Source: Anaeromyxobacter soli
Lineage (GTDB): Bacteria > Myxococcota > Myxococcia > Myxococcales > Anaeromyxobacteraceae
DNA: 64,000 nucleotides
NCBI RefSeq assembly: GCF_022808855.1
Contig: NZ_JAKZLF010000001.1
Location: 370,597-434,596 of the forward strand
Reading direction: 5' to 3'
Below are positions 55,847 through 64,000 of this stretch, one piece after another. Under the pieces are notes generated by a model, which was not told where the DNA came from, searched no databases, and worked only from the letters and a program-made list of their open reading frames with translations. The position numbers and the translations under genes were made by a program. Every line of letters starts with the position of its first letter. The first letter of the stretch is position 1.

Positions 55847-56275
55847 ATGTCCGGCGTACCGATGACCGCAGCGATCCAGGGCCTCACCTGCCAGCTCGCC
55901 CACGGCCCTTCCGGCTCGAGCCTCACCACCGTGCCGCCCCGCGACAACGGCGGCGACGGCTCGAGCTTCTCGCCGACGGACCTCGTGGGCGCGGCGCTCG
56001 CCGCGTGCGCCCTCAGCACGATGGCGCTCGTGGCAAAGCGCGAGGGGCTCGCGTGGGGCGACGCCCGCGCCGCGGTGGAGAAGCGCATGACGCCCCCGCC
56101 GCGGCGCATCGGCGAGCTCGTGCTCGTCATCGACATGCCTCGGGAGGCGCGCCCCGAGGAGCGGGCGCGGCTCGAGGAGATCGCGCGCACCTGCCCGGTG
56201 GCGCGGAGCCTCCACCCGGACGTGAAGGTGCCGATGGAGTTCCGGTACCCGGCCGGCGACGGCCCCGTCCGCTGA
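55847..56275 (+). CDS. OsmC family protein
   Basis: The 142-residue protein has the OsmC/Ohr fold pattern: GDGSSFSPTDLVGAALAACA with LSTMALVAKREGL, where the cysteine near residue 54 is the usual peroxidatic position, and a second cysteine in IARTCPVARSLHPDVKV. Members reduce organic hydroperoxides or act in osmotic stress. A GAGGAGC site precedes the ATG at 55847. It stands alone between divergent and convergent neighbours. Confidence 0.88.
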   Translation: MSGVPMTAAIQGLTCQLAHGPSGSSLTTVPPRDNGGDGSSFSPTDLVGAALAACALSTMALVAKREGLAWGDARAAVEKRMTPPPRRIGELVLVIDMPREARPEERARLEEIARTCPVARSLHPDVKVPMEFRYPAGDGPVR

Positions 56276-56309
56276 AGCTGGACGAGGCCGTCCCGGGCGA
56301 GCGGGCGCG

Positions 56310-58229
56310 TCAGTACGCGACGACGCCGTACGGCGCGAGCAGCCCCGAGCTGGCGTCCACCTCGAAGAGGACGAAGCGCCGGGTGCCGTCCCTGGAGAAG
56401 AACGCGAACCGGCCGTGCGCGAGGAAGCCCTTGCCGCCCACGCCGACGCGCGGGAACGCGACGGTGTCCTGCCTCGCGAGGAAGTCGTCGCCGAAGACGC
56501 GGAGCTCCGTATCGCCCGCCGGCTGCGGAGGATACGTCCACGAGTCGACGGCGGGGATGGCGAGGACCTGGCCCGCGGCGAGCGAGTGGTCCACCCAGCG
56601 CACGCGCGTGGTGGCCTCCAGCGCGCCGGCGTAGGTCATGTCCGCGCCCGACGTCGAGCCGGTCGTCGTGTTCGAGTGGAAGGTGTTCCCGCAGGCGGTG
56701 AAGATCCGCAGCCCGTCCTCGGAGATCCAGAGGTCGCCGCACATGGCGTAGTCGCCGTGGTACGGCGAGTCGTAGAGGTACTTCGCGGTGCCCGCGGCGA
56801 TGTCGTACTTCTCGATGTCCGCGGGGGAGAGGCCGTTGTCGGCGCCGTAGATGAACGTTCCCCCGGGGTGCAGCTTCGCCTTGGTGCCGGCACGGATGGA
56901 CCAGCTCGAGCTCAGCGTCTCGGCTCCGGTCGAGACGTTCAGGCAGTGGATCTCGACCCACTGATCGACGCGCGGGAAGGCGTAGACGAAGCCGTTCCCC
57001 GCGAGCACCACGTCGAGGACGTCCGAGGTGGTGGGGATGACCTTCTCCACCGCGAGCGGCGCGGGGGAGAGCCGCACGTACGAGACGTAGCCGTTGTGGC
57101 CGACGGCGGCGTGGAGCCCGTCCGGCGAGACGCTCACCGAGGTGGGCGCGAGCGAGAGATCCACGGACTGCTCGGTCCCTGCGACCGGATCGGCGACGTA
57201 GAGGCGGTTGGGCGTGGTGCCCACCGTCACCACCCGATCGAGCGGCCGCGAGTACTCGGCGTCCACGACCGAGTGGCCCAGCAGCCAGACCTTCTTGTGC
57301 ACCGTGACCTGGACGGCGTCGGCGGCCACGCTCTGGAGCGAGCCGTCGCTCACGAGGAGCGAGAAGGCGTAGACGCCCTCCGCGTCGAAGGTGACGGTCG
57401 GGGCGCACGCGGTCGGATCGGAGAGCACGGCGGCGCTGCCGGTCGGGCGCGCGGTGAGGGTCCAGGCGCAGGTGAACGTGTCGCCGTCCGGGTCTGACGA
57501 GGCCGCGGCGGAGAGGGCCAGCGTGGCGTCTTCGTTCGACTCCAGGTCCGGGCCGGCGTTCGCCACGGGGGCGTGGTTGCGCACCGTGATGGTCACGTCG
57601 TCGAAGGAGGACACCACGCCGTCGCTCACCGTCAGCCGGACCACGTAGGTACCGAAGACGTCGGGGGTGAGCGAGGTGGTGGCGGCGGCCTGGGCGGACA
57701 GGGCGGCCGCGCTGCCGATCGGCCGCGTCACGAGGGTCCACCCGAGGACGAGGGGATCGCCGTCGGGGTCGTAGCTCGCCGAGCCTGAGAGCGACAGCTC
57801 GAGGCCGCGGCTGCCCTCGCGGTCCGCGCCGGCGCTGGCGACCGGCGCCTGGTTCTCGCAGGTAATGGTCACCTCGTCGTTCACGGGCGGGTTCACGCCG
57901 TCCGAGACCTGCAGGCGCACGACGTACGCGCCCGGGACGTCCGCCGTGAACTGGGTGACGTCGGAGGTGGGGCTCTGCAGGCGCGCGCTGCTCCCCGCCG
58001 GCCGCGAGACCATCGTCCAGAGGTGCGCGATCGGGAACCCCTCGGGGTCCACGCTCGCCGAGCCGTCGAGCGTGACGACGGCGTTCTTGCCGACCGAGCG
58101 ATCGAAGCCGGCCTGCGCGATCGGCGGCTGGTTCCCCGGGACGACGGGGGCGGGCTTGCTGTCGCTGCTGCTGCAGGCGACGAGCGTGCAGAGCGCGAGG
58201 GCGGCGGCGCCGCGACACGTGACGTTCAT
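56310..58229 (-). CDS. Surface lipoprotein with three PKD-type domains and a beta-propeller-like region
   Basis: The 639-residue protein has a lipoprotein signal with lipobox LVAC (cysteine at 19) and a short serine/proline linker. Three PKD/REJ-type Ig-like domains follow at about 34-124, 128-221 and 222-311, each with the pattern PxAxAGxD, LDGSASxDPxG and VRLxVSDG. The region from about 312 to the end has repeated beta-strand pairs such as RLYVADPVAGTEQSVDLSLA and GNGFVYAFPRV, suggesting a propeller with roughly seven blades. It is probably outer-membrane-anchored and involved in binding or adhesion. No catalytic motif is visible. Confidence 0.8.
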   Translation of the reverse strand: MNVTCRGAAALALCTLVACSSSDSKPAPVVPGNQPPIAQAGFDRSVGKNAVVTLDGSASVDPEGFPIAHLWTMVSRPAGSSARLQSPTSDVTQFTADVPGAYVVRLQVSDGVNPPVNDEVTITCENQAPVASAGADREGSRGLELSLSGSASYDPDGDPLVLGWTLVTRPIGSAAALSAQAAATTSLTPDVFGTYVVRLTVSDGVVSSFDDVTITVRNHAPVANAGPDLESNEDATLALSAAASSDPDGDTFTCAWTLTARPTGSAAVLSDPTACAPTVTFDAEGVYAFSLLVSDGSLQSVAADAVQVTVHKKVWLLGHSVVDAEYSRPLDRVVTVGTTPNRLYVADPVAGTEQSVDLSLAPTSVSVSPDGLHAAVGHNGYVSYVRLSPAPLAVEKVIPTTSDVLDVVLAGNGFVYAFPRVDQWVEIHCLNVSTGAETLSSSWSIRAGTKAKLHPGGTFIYGADNGLSPADIEKYDIAAGTAKYLYDSPYHGDYAMCGDLWISEDGLRIFTACGNTFHSNTTTGSTSGADMTYAGALEATTRVRWVDHSLAAGQVLAIPAVDSWTYPPQPAGDTELRVFGDDFLARQDTVAFPRVGVGGKGFLAHGRFAFFSRDGTRRFVLFEVDASSGLLAPYGVVAY

Positions 58230-58420
58230 GTTCTCTCCCAGGGGATGCGCGGCTCAACGCGTCGGGCGTTCCGCGCACGGACGGTTGCTTTCGACCGCCC
58301 GTGCATCGTAGCCGAGCCGGTCCGGGCTCGGCGAGCAAACGGCTCCGCGCGCGGAGCGCACGCGATCCCACCCGGACCCACCGGCGCGCACCCTCCGGAG
58401 CTCCCGGCGCGCCGGGGACG

Positions 58421-59632
58421 TCAGCTCGCCCGGCGTCCGCCGGAGGCCTGCGTCCGCTCGATGACCTCGGCGGTGTCCATCGCGATCATGAGCTCCTCGT
58501 TCGTCGCGACGACGGCCGCCATGGGCCGCGTGGTCCGCGTGATCCGGCCGCACAGCGCCTTGCCATGGGACGCGTTCGCGTCGGGGTCGAGCACGAGGCC
58601 GGTGAAGCCGAGCAGCTCGACCACCTGGGCGCGCACCTGCGCGGCGTTCTCGCCGATGCCCCCCGTGAAGACGAGCGCATCGAGCCGGCCGAGCGCCACG
58701 GTCATCCCCGCCGCCGCCTTCGCGACGGAGTGGCAGAACTTGTCGATGGCGAGCGCTGCGCGGGCGTGCCCGCCCTCGGCGGCGCGCTGCAGGGTCAGCA
58801 TGTCCGCGCTGAGCCCCGAGAGGCCGAGCAGGCCGGAGCTCTTGTTCAGCTCGTCCATCACGTGGTCGGCGTCGCACCCGAGCGACGTCTTCATGTGCGC
58901 GATGATCGACGGGTCGATGGAGCCGCTGCGCGTGTCCATGACCACGCCGTCGAGCGGCGTGAGCCCCATCGTCGTGTCGAGGCTCTTGCCGTTGCGGACC
59001 GCCGCGAGCGAGCAGCCGTTGCCGAGGTGCGCGGTGACGATGGCGTGGTCGTCCGGATCCAGGCCGAGCTGCGACACCGCTCGCAGCGACACGTAGTGGT
59101 GGCTCGTGCCGTGGAACCCGTAGCGCCTCACCTCGTGCTGCTCGAACCACTCGTACGGGACCGCGTAGAGGTACGCGCGCGGCGGCATCGTCTGGTGGAA
59201 CGCGGTGTCGAACACCGCGACCTGCGGCACCCCCGGGAAGAGCTGCTGCGCGAGGCGGATGCCGAGCAGGTTGGGCGGGTTGTGGAGAGGTCCGAGGTGG
59301 ACGCACTCCTCGATCTTGGCGACGACCTCGGGGGTGATGAACCTCGACCCCGAGAACCTCGCCCCCCCATGCACGACCCGGTGTCCGATGCCGAGCATCC
59401 GGTCGGCGAGCCCCACCTCGCGCAGGACGTCCACCACCGCGCGCAGGGCCGCCTCGTGGTCGCCGCCGGCGAGAGGCCGCGACCGCTTGCGCCCCTCGTG
59501 CTGGAGCTCGAGCATCGCCTGAGGGGTCCCCAGGTGCTGCGCCGTGCCCGAGACGTGCTCGTGGCCGTTCGACGAGTGGACGACGGCGAACCTCACCGAG
59601 GTGCTGCCGCAGTTCAGGACGAGTACGTTCAC
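58421..59632 (-). CDS. ackA: Acetate kinase
   Basis: The 403-residue enzyme has the usual length and all AckA motifs: VLVLNCGSTSVRFAVV at the N-terminus, GHRVVHGG (catalytic arginine), AVFDTAFHQTMP (histidine), RYGFHGTSHHYVS, HLGNGCSLAAV, DTRSGSIDPSI (second arginine), FTGGIGENAAQVR and a C-terminal VVATNEELMIA. It interconverts acetate and acetyl phosphate with ATP. The GTG at 59632 follows a GGAGAG site; the frame extends upstream without homology. No phosphotransacetylase gene is adjacent. Propionate kinase activity cannot be excluded. Confidence 0.95.
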   Translation of the reverse strand: MNVLVLNCGSTSVRFAVVHSSNGHEHVSGTAQHLGTPQAMLELQHEGRKRSRPLAGGDHEAALRAVVDVLREVGLADRMLGIGHRVVHGGARFSGSRFITPEVVAKIEECVHLGPLHNPPNLLGIRLAQQLFPGVPQVAVFDTAFHQTMPPRAYLYAVPYEWFEQHEVRRYGFHGTSHHYVSLRAVSQLGLDPDDHAIVTAHLGNGCSLAAVRNGKSLDTTMGLTPLDGVVMDTRSGSIDPSIIAHMKTSLGCDADHVMDELNKSSGLLGLSGLSADMLTLQRAAEGGHARAALAIDKFCHSVAKAAAGMTVALGRLDALVFTGGIGENAAQVRAQVVELLGFTGLVLDPDANASHGKALCGRITRTTRPMAAVVATNEELMIAMDTAEVIERTQASGGRRAS

Positions 59633-59890
59633 CGGCTCTCCATGGGCGTGGCGAGGCGCCACAGTCGCACCCCGGGACGCCGCTTCGCAAGCCACGTCGG
59701 CGCGCTCCGTACGGCTGGAATGACACTGCGGGCCTGCGTGCTCGGGTCGGAATCACGGCGTCGCGCAGTCTCTGCGCGACTCATGCGTCGCGGTTATCGT
59801 CGCCATAGCCAGAATGACTTTTCCTTATCGGGCGCTGGTCGCTATGTTGCGCCTGTCGCGGGTGGACCCGCGCCGAGGAGAACGGTCGCC

Positions 59891-60382
59891 ATGAACGTCG
59901 AGGACCTGCTGATCGCGTACGAGCCCGCGATCGTGGACGAGGCTGTGCACGCGACCGAGGAGAACGAGCGCTACGGGCGCGACGGCGACGAGGCGACGCG
60001 GCGGCGCATCGAGGAGCTCTATCACCGGCTGACCGCCGCCGTGCGCGCGCGTGACGTGAGCGAGCTGCTCGCCTACGTGCGGCGGATCGCGCGCGAGCGG
60101 TCCGCGGCGGGCTTCGAGCTCTCCGACGTCCAGGCTGCGTTCGACGCGCTCGAGGAGGCGATCTGGCACGGGGCGGTCGTCGAGCTGCCCGCCTACGACC
60201 TTCCGTTCGGACACGGCCTCGTCTTCACCGCGCTCGCGCACGGCAAGGAGACGCTGCGGCACGCCTTCGACCCCGCCGCCCCGCACGTCCCGGCGCCCTT
60301 CCCCGACCTCACGCCGCTCTACAAGGGCACCGAGGCGGTCCTCGCGCCCTGCCCCGCGGAGGAGATGGTCTTCGCCGCCTGA
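59891..60382 (+). CDS. Small helical protein, unknown function
   Basis: The 163-residue protein is largely helical and charged (MNVEDLLIAYEPAIVDEAVH, then an Arg/Glu-rich region). The stretch YVRRIARERSAAGFELSDVQ with AAFDALEEAIW resembles the N-terminal RsbRD-like domain of some stress-signalling proteins, but the match is loose. The C-terminal third is proline-rich and has one cysteine pair-free Cys near the end. The region upstream (59633-59890) is locally AT-richer than average and probably holds its promoter. I do not recognise a defined function. Confidence 0.62.
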   Translation: MNVEDLLIAYEPAIVDEAVHATEENERYGRDGDEATRRRIEELYHRLTAAVRARDVSELLAYVRRIARERSAAGFELSDVQAAFDALEEAIWHGAVVELPAYDLPFGHGLVFTALAHGKETLRHAFDPAAPHVPAPFPDLTPLYKGTEAVLAPCPAEEMVFAA

Positions 60383-60417
60383 GCCTCCCGGCTCCGACGG
60401 CGAGACGCTCGGGCGGC

Positions 60418-60879
60418 CTACGCGGCGGGAGCGCCGTCGAGCCGCGCCGCCACGTACACCCCCTCGTACGTACCGCCGACCCCCGACTGCGAGTGAATGG
60501 CGCCGCGGACGCGCACGCGCGCCTTCCGCCGCCGCGCGAGCGTCGCGAGGAAGCGCTCCCAGTCGGCGTAGCCCGGCAGGGACGCCGTCGCGGTGAAGTC
60601 GCCGCCGACGGGCTCGTCGAAGTCCACCTCGCTGCGCTGGATGACGAGGCGCGCCTCGATGCCGCGCTCGCGGAGGGCGAGGTGCAGCAGCGTCCAGCCC
60701 GCGAGGATGGCGAGCGCCGAGAGGCTGCCGCCGAACGCGGTGCTCCGGTGGTTCAGGTTCGGCGCGAGCGGCGCCGCGAGGCGGACGGAGGTCCGGTCGT
60801 ACGCCTCGACCACGGCCCCGAGGTGGCGCGTGAGGGGGATGTGGTCGTGCAGGTAACGCGTGGTCTCGTCGAGGGTCAT
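60418..60879 (-). CDS. YiiD C-terminal-type (hotdog-fold) thioesterase
   Basis: The 153-residue protein starts MTLDETTRYLHDHIPLTRHL and has LAAPLAPNLNHRSTAFGGSL followed by SALAILAGWTLLHLALRERG, then ARLVIQRSEVDFDEPVGGDF. This is the pattern of the YiiD_C hotdog domain of putative thioesterases, here without the acetyltransferase domain of YiiD. The likely substrate is an acyl-CoA. It starts at ATG 60879 with a poor ribosome-binding site and lies 59 bases after the epimerase gene in the same direction. Confidence 0.82.
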   Translation of the reverse strand: MTLDETTRYLHDHIPLTRHLGAVVEAYDRTSVRLAAPLAPNLNHRSTAFGGSLSALAILAGWTLLHLALRERGIEARLVIQRSEVDFDEPVGGDFTATASLPGYADWERFLATLARRRKARVRVRGAIHSQSGVGGTYEGVYVAARLDGAPAA

Positions 60880-60938
60880 GAGCGAGCTCGGAAGCGCGGC
60901 GGGCCTCCAGCATAGCGCGCGCCGCGCCCGGTCGCCGC

Positions 60939-61952
60939 TCAGGCCGCTTTCGCGCCAGCGAGCGAGCGGATCCAGCTCGCGGTCTCGGCCACCGCCTGCT
61001 CTCGAGCGGTCGGCTCGACCCCGAAGGCCTCGCGGAAGCGCCGGTCGTCGATGACGTAGGGCACCTTCCACTGGTAGGTCATCTCGGCGGCGGCGCCGAG
61101 CACGGGGCTCACGAGGCCCGCTGCGCGCATGACCCAGTCCGGCACTGCCCGCACCCGGCCGCGCCGGCCCAGCGCCGCCCCGATCGCCTCGACGAGGCCG
61201 CGCGTGGTGCCGGTCCAGGCCAGCGGCAGGTGCCACACCCGGCCGTCCGCCGCCGGGCTCGTTCCGAGCACCGCGAGGCCCCGGGCCACGTCGGGTCCGT
61301 AGCTGTATCCGTGGGGCTGGTCGGGGTCGCCGCCCATCTCGATGGGCTTCCCCGCGAGGATCCGCTCGGCGAACCGGGCGCCGAGGAGCGCCGTCGGCAC
61401 CTCCGGCCCGAAGTAGTCGGAGGCGCGCCCGGTCGTCGCCCGGACCTCGCCGCGCGCGTGCGCCTCGACGAGCTCGCGCGCCAGCATCGCCCGCAGCTCG
61501 CCCTTGTGGCTGCAGGGGTTCATGGGCGTGTCTTCGTCGAAGGGCGCTCGGTCCGGCCGACCGTACATGTACAGGCAGTCGAGCACGACGAGCCGCGCGC
61601 CGGCCCGGGCGGCGGCGTCGCGCACGCCGCGCTTCAGCGGGGGGAGCACCTCGTCCCAGCGGTGGTAGTCCGCGGGGTTGGCGCAGTCGTAGACCACCGC
61701 CGCGCCGCGGGCGGCCTCGGTCGCGGCCTCGCGATCGGCGGCGTCGGCGCGCCGCCACTCCACGCCAGGGAGCGCGCGACCGGGCTGGCCACGCCGCACC
61801 ATCCGGACCCGCAGGCCGCGGGAGAGGAGCTCCATCGCGAGGCGCGTACCGATCTGGCCCGCGCCGAAGACGACGTGCAGCGGGGGCGGGGCGAGCTCCA
61901 CGGGGCCGTCGGCGTGAAGGGGGGACTGCGAGGGGTTCCGGAGGAGCGTCAT
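60939..61952 (-). CDS. NAD-dependent epimerase/dehydratase family protein
   Basis: The 337-residue protein begins with a short polar leader, then the Rossmann motif [20 protein letters not shown]. Further family features are [53 protein letters not shown] and a C-terminal helical part. The usual Tyr-x-x-x-Lys pair is not clear (YMYGRP), so it may be an atypical short-chain reductase that binds NAD(P) without epimerase activity. The ATG at 61952 is preceded by a duplicated ribosome-binding-site-like repeat. It is divergent from a LysR gene, its likely regulator. Confidence 0.82.
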   Translation of the reverse strand: MTLLRNPSQSPLHADGPVELAPPPLHVVFGAGQIGTRLAMELLSRGLRVRMVRRGQPGRALPGVEWRRADAADREAATEAARGAAVVYDCANPADYHRWDEVLPPLKRGVRDAAARAGARLVVLDCLYMYGRPDRAPFDEDTPMNPCSHKGELRAMLARELVEAHARGEVRATTGRASDYFGPEVPTALLGARFAERILAGKPIEMGGDPDQPHGYSYGPDVARGLAVLGTSPAADGRVWHLPLAWTGTTRGLVEAIGAALGRRGRVRAVPDWVMRAAGLVSPVLGAAAEMTYQWKVPYVIDDRRFREAFGVEPTAREQAVAETASWIRSLAGAKAA

Positions 61953-61958
61953 GGGTGG

Positions 61959-61980
61959 AGGTCCTTTCGAGGTCCTTTCG
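61959..61980 (-). repeat. Tandem 11-bp repeat carrying two ribosome-binding-site-like elements
   Basis: Two head-to-tail copies of AGGTCCTTTCG occupy 61959-61969 and 61970-61980. Read on the minus strand each contains AAAGGA. The copy nearer the epimerase ATG places AAAGGA nine bases upstream of it, so the repeat duplicates a ribosome-binding-site-like element in the epimerase leader. Confidence 0.6.
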
Positions 61981-62044
61981 TCTCCGATCTGACCTCCGCG
62001 CGAACGCATGGCAACGCGCAGTCCTGCGGGCTACCTCTGCATCC

Positions 62045-62974
62045 ATGCAAAGGCTCCGCTGGGACAACGCGCAGGTCCTGCTCGCGCTCCTGCAGGCGCG
62101 CTCCTTCTCCGGCGCCGGCGCGCGCCTCGGCGTGAACGCCTCCACCGCCTCGCGCCGGCTCGACGCGCTCGAGGCGGCCCTGGGCGCCCACCTGTTCGAT
62201 CGGACGCCGGACGGCGTCCTCCCCACCGCGCTCGCAGAGGAGCTGGGGCCACACGCGGAGGCGATGGAGCGGGCCGCCACCGGGCTCGCGCTCGCCGCGC
62301 AGGGGCGCGAGGCGCTGGCGGAAGGCGAGGTGCGGCTGACCGCGCCGCCCGGCGTCGTGGAGTTCCTCGTCGCGCCCGCGCTGCCGCGGCTGCTGCGCCG
62401 TCACCCGCGCCTGCGGCTCTCCGTCGACGCGAGCGTGACGTACGCGGACCTGACCCGCCGCGAGGCCGACCTGGCGCTGCGGACGACCCGCCCGGCGTCG
62501 GGGGACCTCGTCGTGAAGAAGCTCGGCGAGACGCGGGGAGGCGTGTACGGCGCCCCCGCCTACGCGGTCGAGCTGGGCGTGCTGCGCCGGCTCGACGAGG
62601 CCCGCTGGATCACCTGGGGCGACGACCTCGGCCACCTGCCGCCCGCCCAGCTCGTCACGCAGCGGGTGCCGCCGGCGGCGATCGTGCTCAGGACCAGCCA
62701 CATGGGGGCGCAGCTCGCGGCCGCGGCCGCTGGCGCCGGGGTCCTCCTGTCCGATCCGCACACGGCGAAGGTCTGCGGCCTCGTGGAGATCCCGCTCGCG
62801 CCGGCGCTCCGGCGCTCGCTGCCGCCGCTGCGCGGGGGCGCGCTCTGGCTCGTGGCGCACCGCGCCTTGCGCGACGTCCCGCGCATCGCGGCGCTGTGGG
62901 CGTTCCTCGAGGAGGAGGCGCGCGGGGCCGGGCTCGTCCCGGATCGTGCCGGCGCGGGCACGGTCGGGCCGTAG
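62045..62974 (+). CDS. LysR family transcriptional regulator
   Basis: The 309-residue protein has the helix-turn-helix WDNAQVLLALLQARSFSGAG, ARLGVNASTASRRLDALEAA and LFDRTPDGVLPT, then the effector domain from about 92 (GEVRLTAPPGVVEFLVAPAL). EADLALRTTRPASGDLVVKK places it in the same CrgA-like group as the LysR protein at 54212. The ATG at 62045 fits the family start. It is divergent from the epimerase gene with 92 bases between and probably controls it. Confidence 0.88.
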   Translation: MQRLRWDNAQVLLALLQARSFSGAGARLGVNASTASRRLDALEAALGAHLFDRTPDGVLPTALAEELGPHAEAMERAATGLALAAQGREALAEGEVRLTAPPGVVEFLVAPALPRLLRRHPRLRLSVDASVTYADLTRREADLALRTTRPASGDLVVKKLGETRGGVYGAPAYAVELGVLRRLDEARWITWGDDLGHLPPAQLVTQRVPPAAIVLRTSHMGAQLAAAAAGAGVLLSDPHTAKVCGLVEIPLAPALRRSLPPLRGGALWLVAHRALRDVPRIAALWAFLEEEARGAGLVPDRAGAGTVGP

Positions 62975-63087
62975 CGCGGCGCTCCGGCGCCATCCCTCCG
63001 GGCGAGCGTCCGGCGACGCGCCTTTCGCTCAGGGTCGCGCGGGCCGGGGCCGGTGCCGGTGGTTAGGGTGAGCGCCGGGGCAATGTC

Positions 63088-64000
63088 ATGGACGTCGGAT
63101 TCGTCGGGCTGGGCTCGATGGGGCAGCCCATGGCGCGCAACCTCCTGCGCGCCGGTCACCACGTGACGGTCTGGAACAGGACCCGCGCGCGCGCCGAGGC
63201 GCTCGCGGGCGACGGGGCGACCGTCGCGGGCACGCCCGCCGAGGCCGCCCGCGGCGGCGTGGTGCTCACGATGGTCTCCGACGACCGCGCGCTCGAGGCG
63301 GTGGTCTCCGGCCCGGACGGACTCCTCGCCGGGCTCCCCCGCGGCGGGCTCCACGTGTCGATGAGCACGATCGGCGTCGCCACGGCGGAGCGGCTTTTGC
63401 GCGGGCACGAGGAGGCGGGCCGGCGGCTCGTGTCGGCGCCGGTGTTCGGCCGACCCGACGCCGCCGCGGCGGCGAAGCTGTCCATCGTCGCCGCGGGCCG
63501 CGAGGCAGACATCACCCTCGCCAGGCCGCTGTTCGAGGCGATGGGCCGGCAGGTGCTCGTGGTCGGCGCGCGCCCGCCCGAGGCGAACCTCGTGAAGCTC
63601 GCGGGGAACTTCCTCATCACCGCCGCCATCGAGGGGCTGGCGGAGGCGACCGCCGTCGTCGCGAAGGGGGGCGTCGATCGGCGCAAGTTCCTGGAGGTCC
63701 TGCTCGGCACGCTCTTCGATGCGCCGGTCTACCGCGGGTACGGCAGCCTCCTCGTGGAGGAGCGGTTCTCGCCGCCGGGGTTCGCCCTGCCGCTCGGCAT
63801 CAAGGACAACCGGCTGCTGCTCGAGGCCGGCGAGCGGCTCGCGGTCCCCCTCCCCCTCGCGAGCCTCGTGCGCGATCGCATGCTGGCGGCGCTCGCGCGC
63901 GGCTGGGGCGACCTCGACTGGTCGGTCTTCGCCCGGATCTCCGCGGAGGAGGCGGGGCTCTCCGACGCCCCGCGCGCGGCAAGCTCCGGCGCGACCTCGC
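63088..64000 (+). CDS. NAD(P)-dependent beta-hydroxyacid dehydrogenase (3-hydroxyisobutyrate dehydrogenase family), C-terminus cut off
   Basis: The frame starts at ATG 63088 and runs off the right edge with 304 residues visible, close to the usual full length of about 290-300. It begins MDVGFVGLGSMGQPMARNLL (dinucleotide-binding GLGSMG), continues with WNRTRARAEAL, LTMVSDDRALEAVV, HVSMSTIGVATAERL and the catalytic lysine in NLVKLAGNFLITAAIEGLAE. The C-terminal domain has LPLGIKDNRLLLEAGERLAV. Family members reduce or oxidise 3-hydroxyisobutyrate, tartronate semialdehyde or succinate semialdehyde. The substrate here is unknown. Confidence 0.88.
   Translation, partial: MDVGFVGLGSMGQPMARNLLRAGHHVTVWNRTRARAEALAGDGATVAGTPAEAARGGVVLTMVSDDRALEAVVSGPDGLLAGLPRGGLHVSMSTIGVATAERLLRGHEEAGRRLVSAPVFGRPDAAAAAKLSIVAAGREADITLARPLFEAMGRQVLVVGARPPEANLVKLAGNFLITAAIEGLAEATAVVAKGGVDRRKFLEVLLGTLFDAPVYRGYGSLLVEERFSPPGFALPLGIKDNRLLLEAGERLAVPLPLASLVRDRMLAALARGWGDLDWSVFARISAEEAGLSDAPRAASSGATS

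Noticed and set aside
62038-62049. TGCATCCATGCA at the LysR start, similar to the TGCAC operator cluster.
   Set aside because: TGCA is itself a palindrome, the match is short, and it overlaps the start codon of the LysR gene, so it is weak evidence for a third operator.

Overview
The window is very GC-rich DNA (roughly 73% G+C by eye) with strong G/C third-position bias, which makes long antisense open frames common. It encodes a Gram-negative cell: there are outer-membrane porins, lipoproteins and periplasmic binding proteins. Together with hybrid histidine kinases and PKD/NHL surface proteins this suggests a delta-proteobacterial or myxobacterial genome of the Anaeromyxobacter type. That placement is an inference from composition and gene content; there is no rRNA in the window. 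I see no tRNA, rRNA, CRISPR array, insertion sequence, phage gene or origin.

Layout. (1) 1-5485: the start of a TSUP permease gene, then a branched-chain-type (HAAT/LIV) ABC importer whose second permease and first ATPase are fused. (2) 5492-19589: a mixed region with an orphan receiver, a secreted NHL/CARDB protein, a metallo-beta-lactamase-fold protein, a TetR-controlled locus with a selenoneine-type pair (senA-senB), a hybrid histidine kinase, a LysR regulator, a CBS protein, an alpha/beta hydrolase, a degenerate receiver and a DUF554 membrane protein. (3) 19826-24382: a second, complete LIV importer. (4) 25282-38673, all on the minus strand: a polar amino-acid ABC importer, a DMT permease, a DcaP-like porin, a third LIV importer, then five exporter genes (azlC, azlD, LysE, EamA, rarD). 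(5) 38840-42716: metNI facing metQ tail to tail, and a benE-like permease. (6) 42814-51525: a fourth LIV importer, a second DcaP-like porin and another polar amino-acid ABC importer, in the same gene order as block 4. (7) 51750-64000: an MFS permease, a DUF2917-GST pair with a divergent LysR gene, a LysE exporter, OsmC, a PKD lipoprotein, acetate kinase, a thioesterase, an epimerase with a divergent LysR gene, and the start of a beta-hydroxyacid dehydrogenase gene.

The dominant theme is movement of amino acids and small carboxylates across both membranes. There are four LIV systems, two polar amino-acid systems, one methionine system, two porins and at least seven exporters or secondary carriers in about 45 kb. 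Blocks 4 and 6 share the order polar-ABC, porin, LIV-ABC, which looks like a segmental duplication or a repeatedly assembled trans-envelope uptake module. All four LIV operons carry a GC-rich stem-loop between the binding-protein gene and livH, a plausible device for making more binding protein than membrane components. The most distinctive metabolic locus is senA-senB at 10673-12926, predicted to make selenoneine, without an adjacent selenophosphate synthetase gene.
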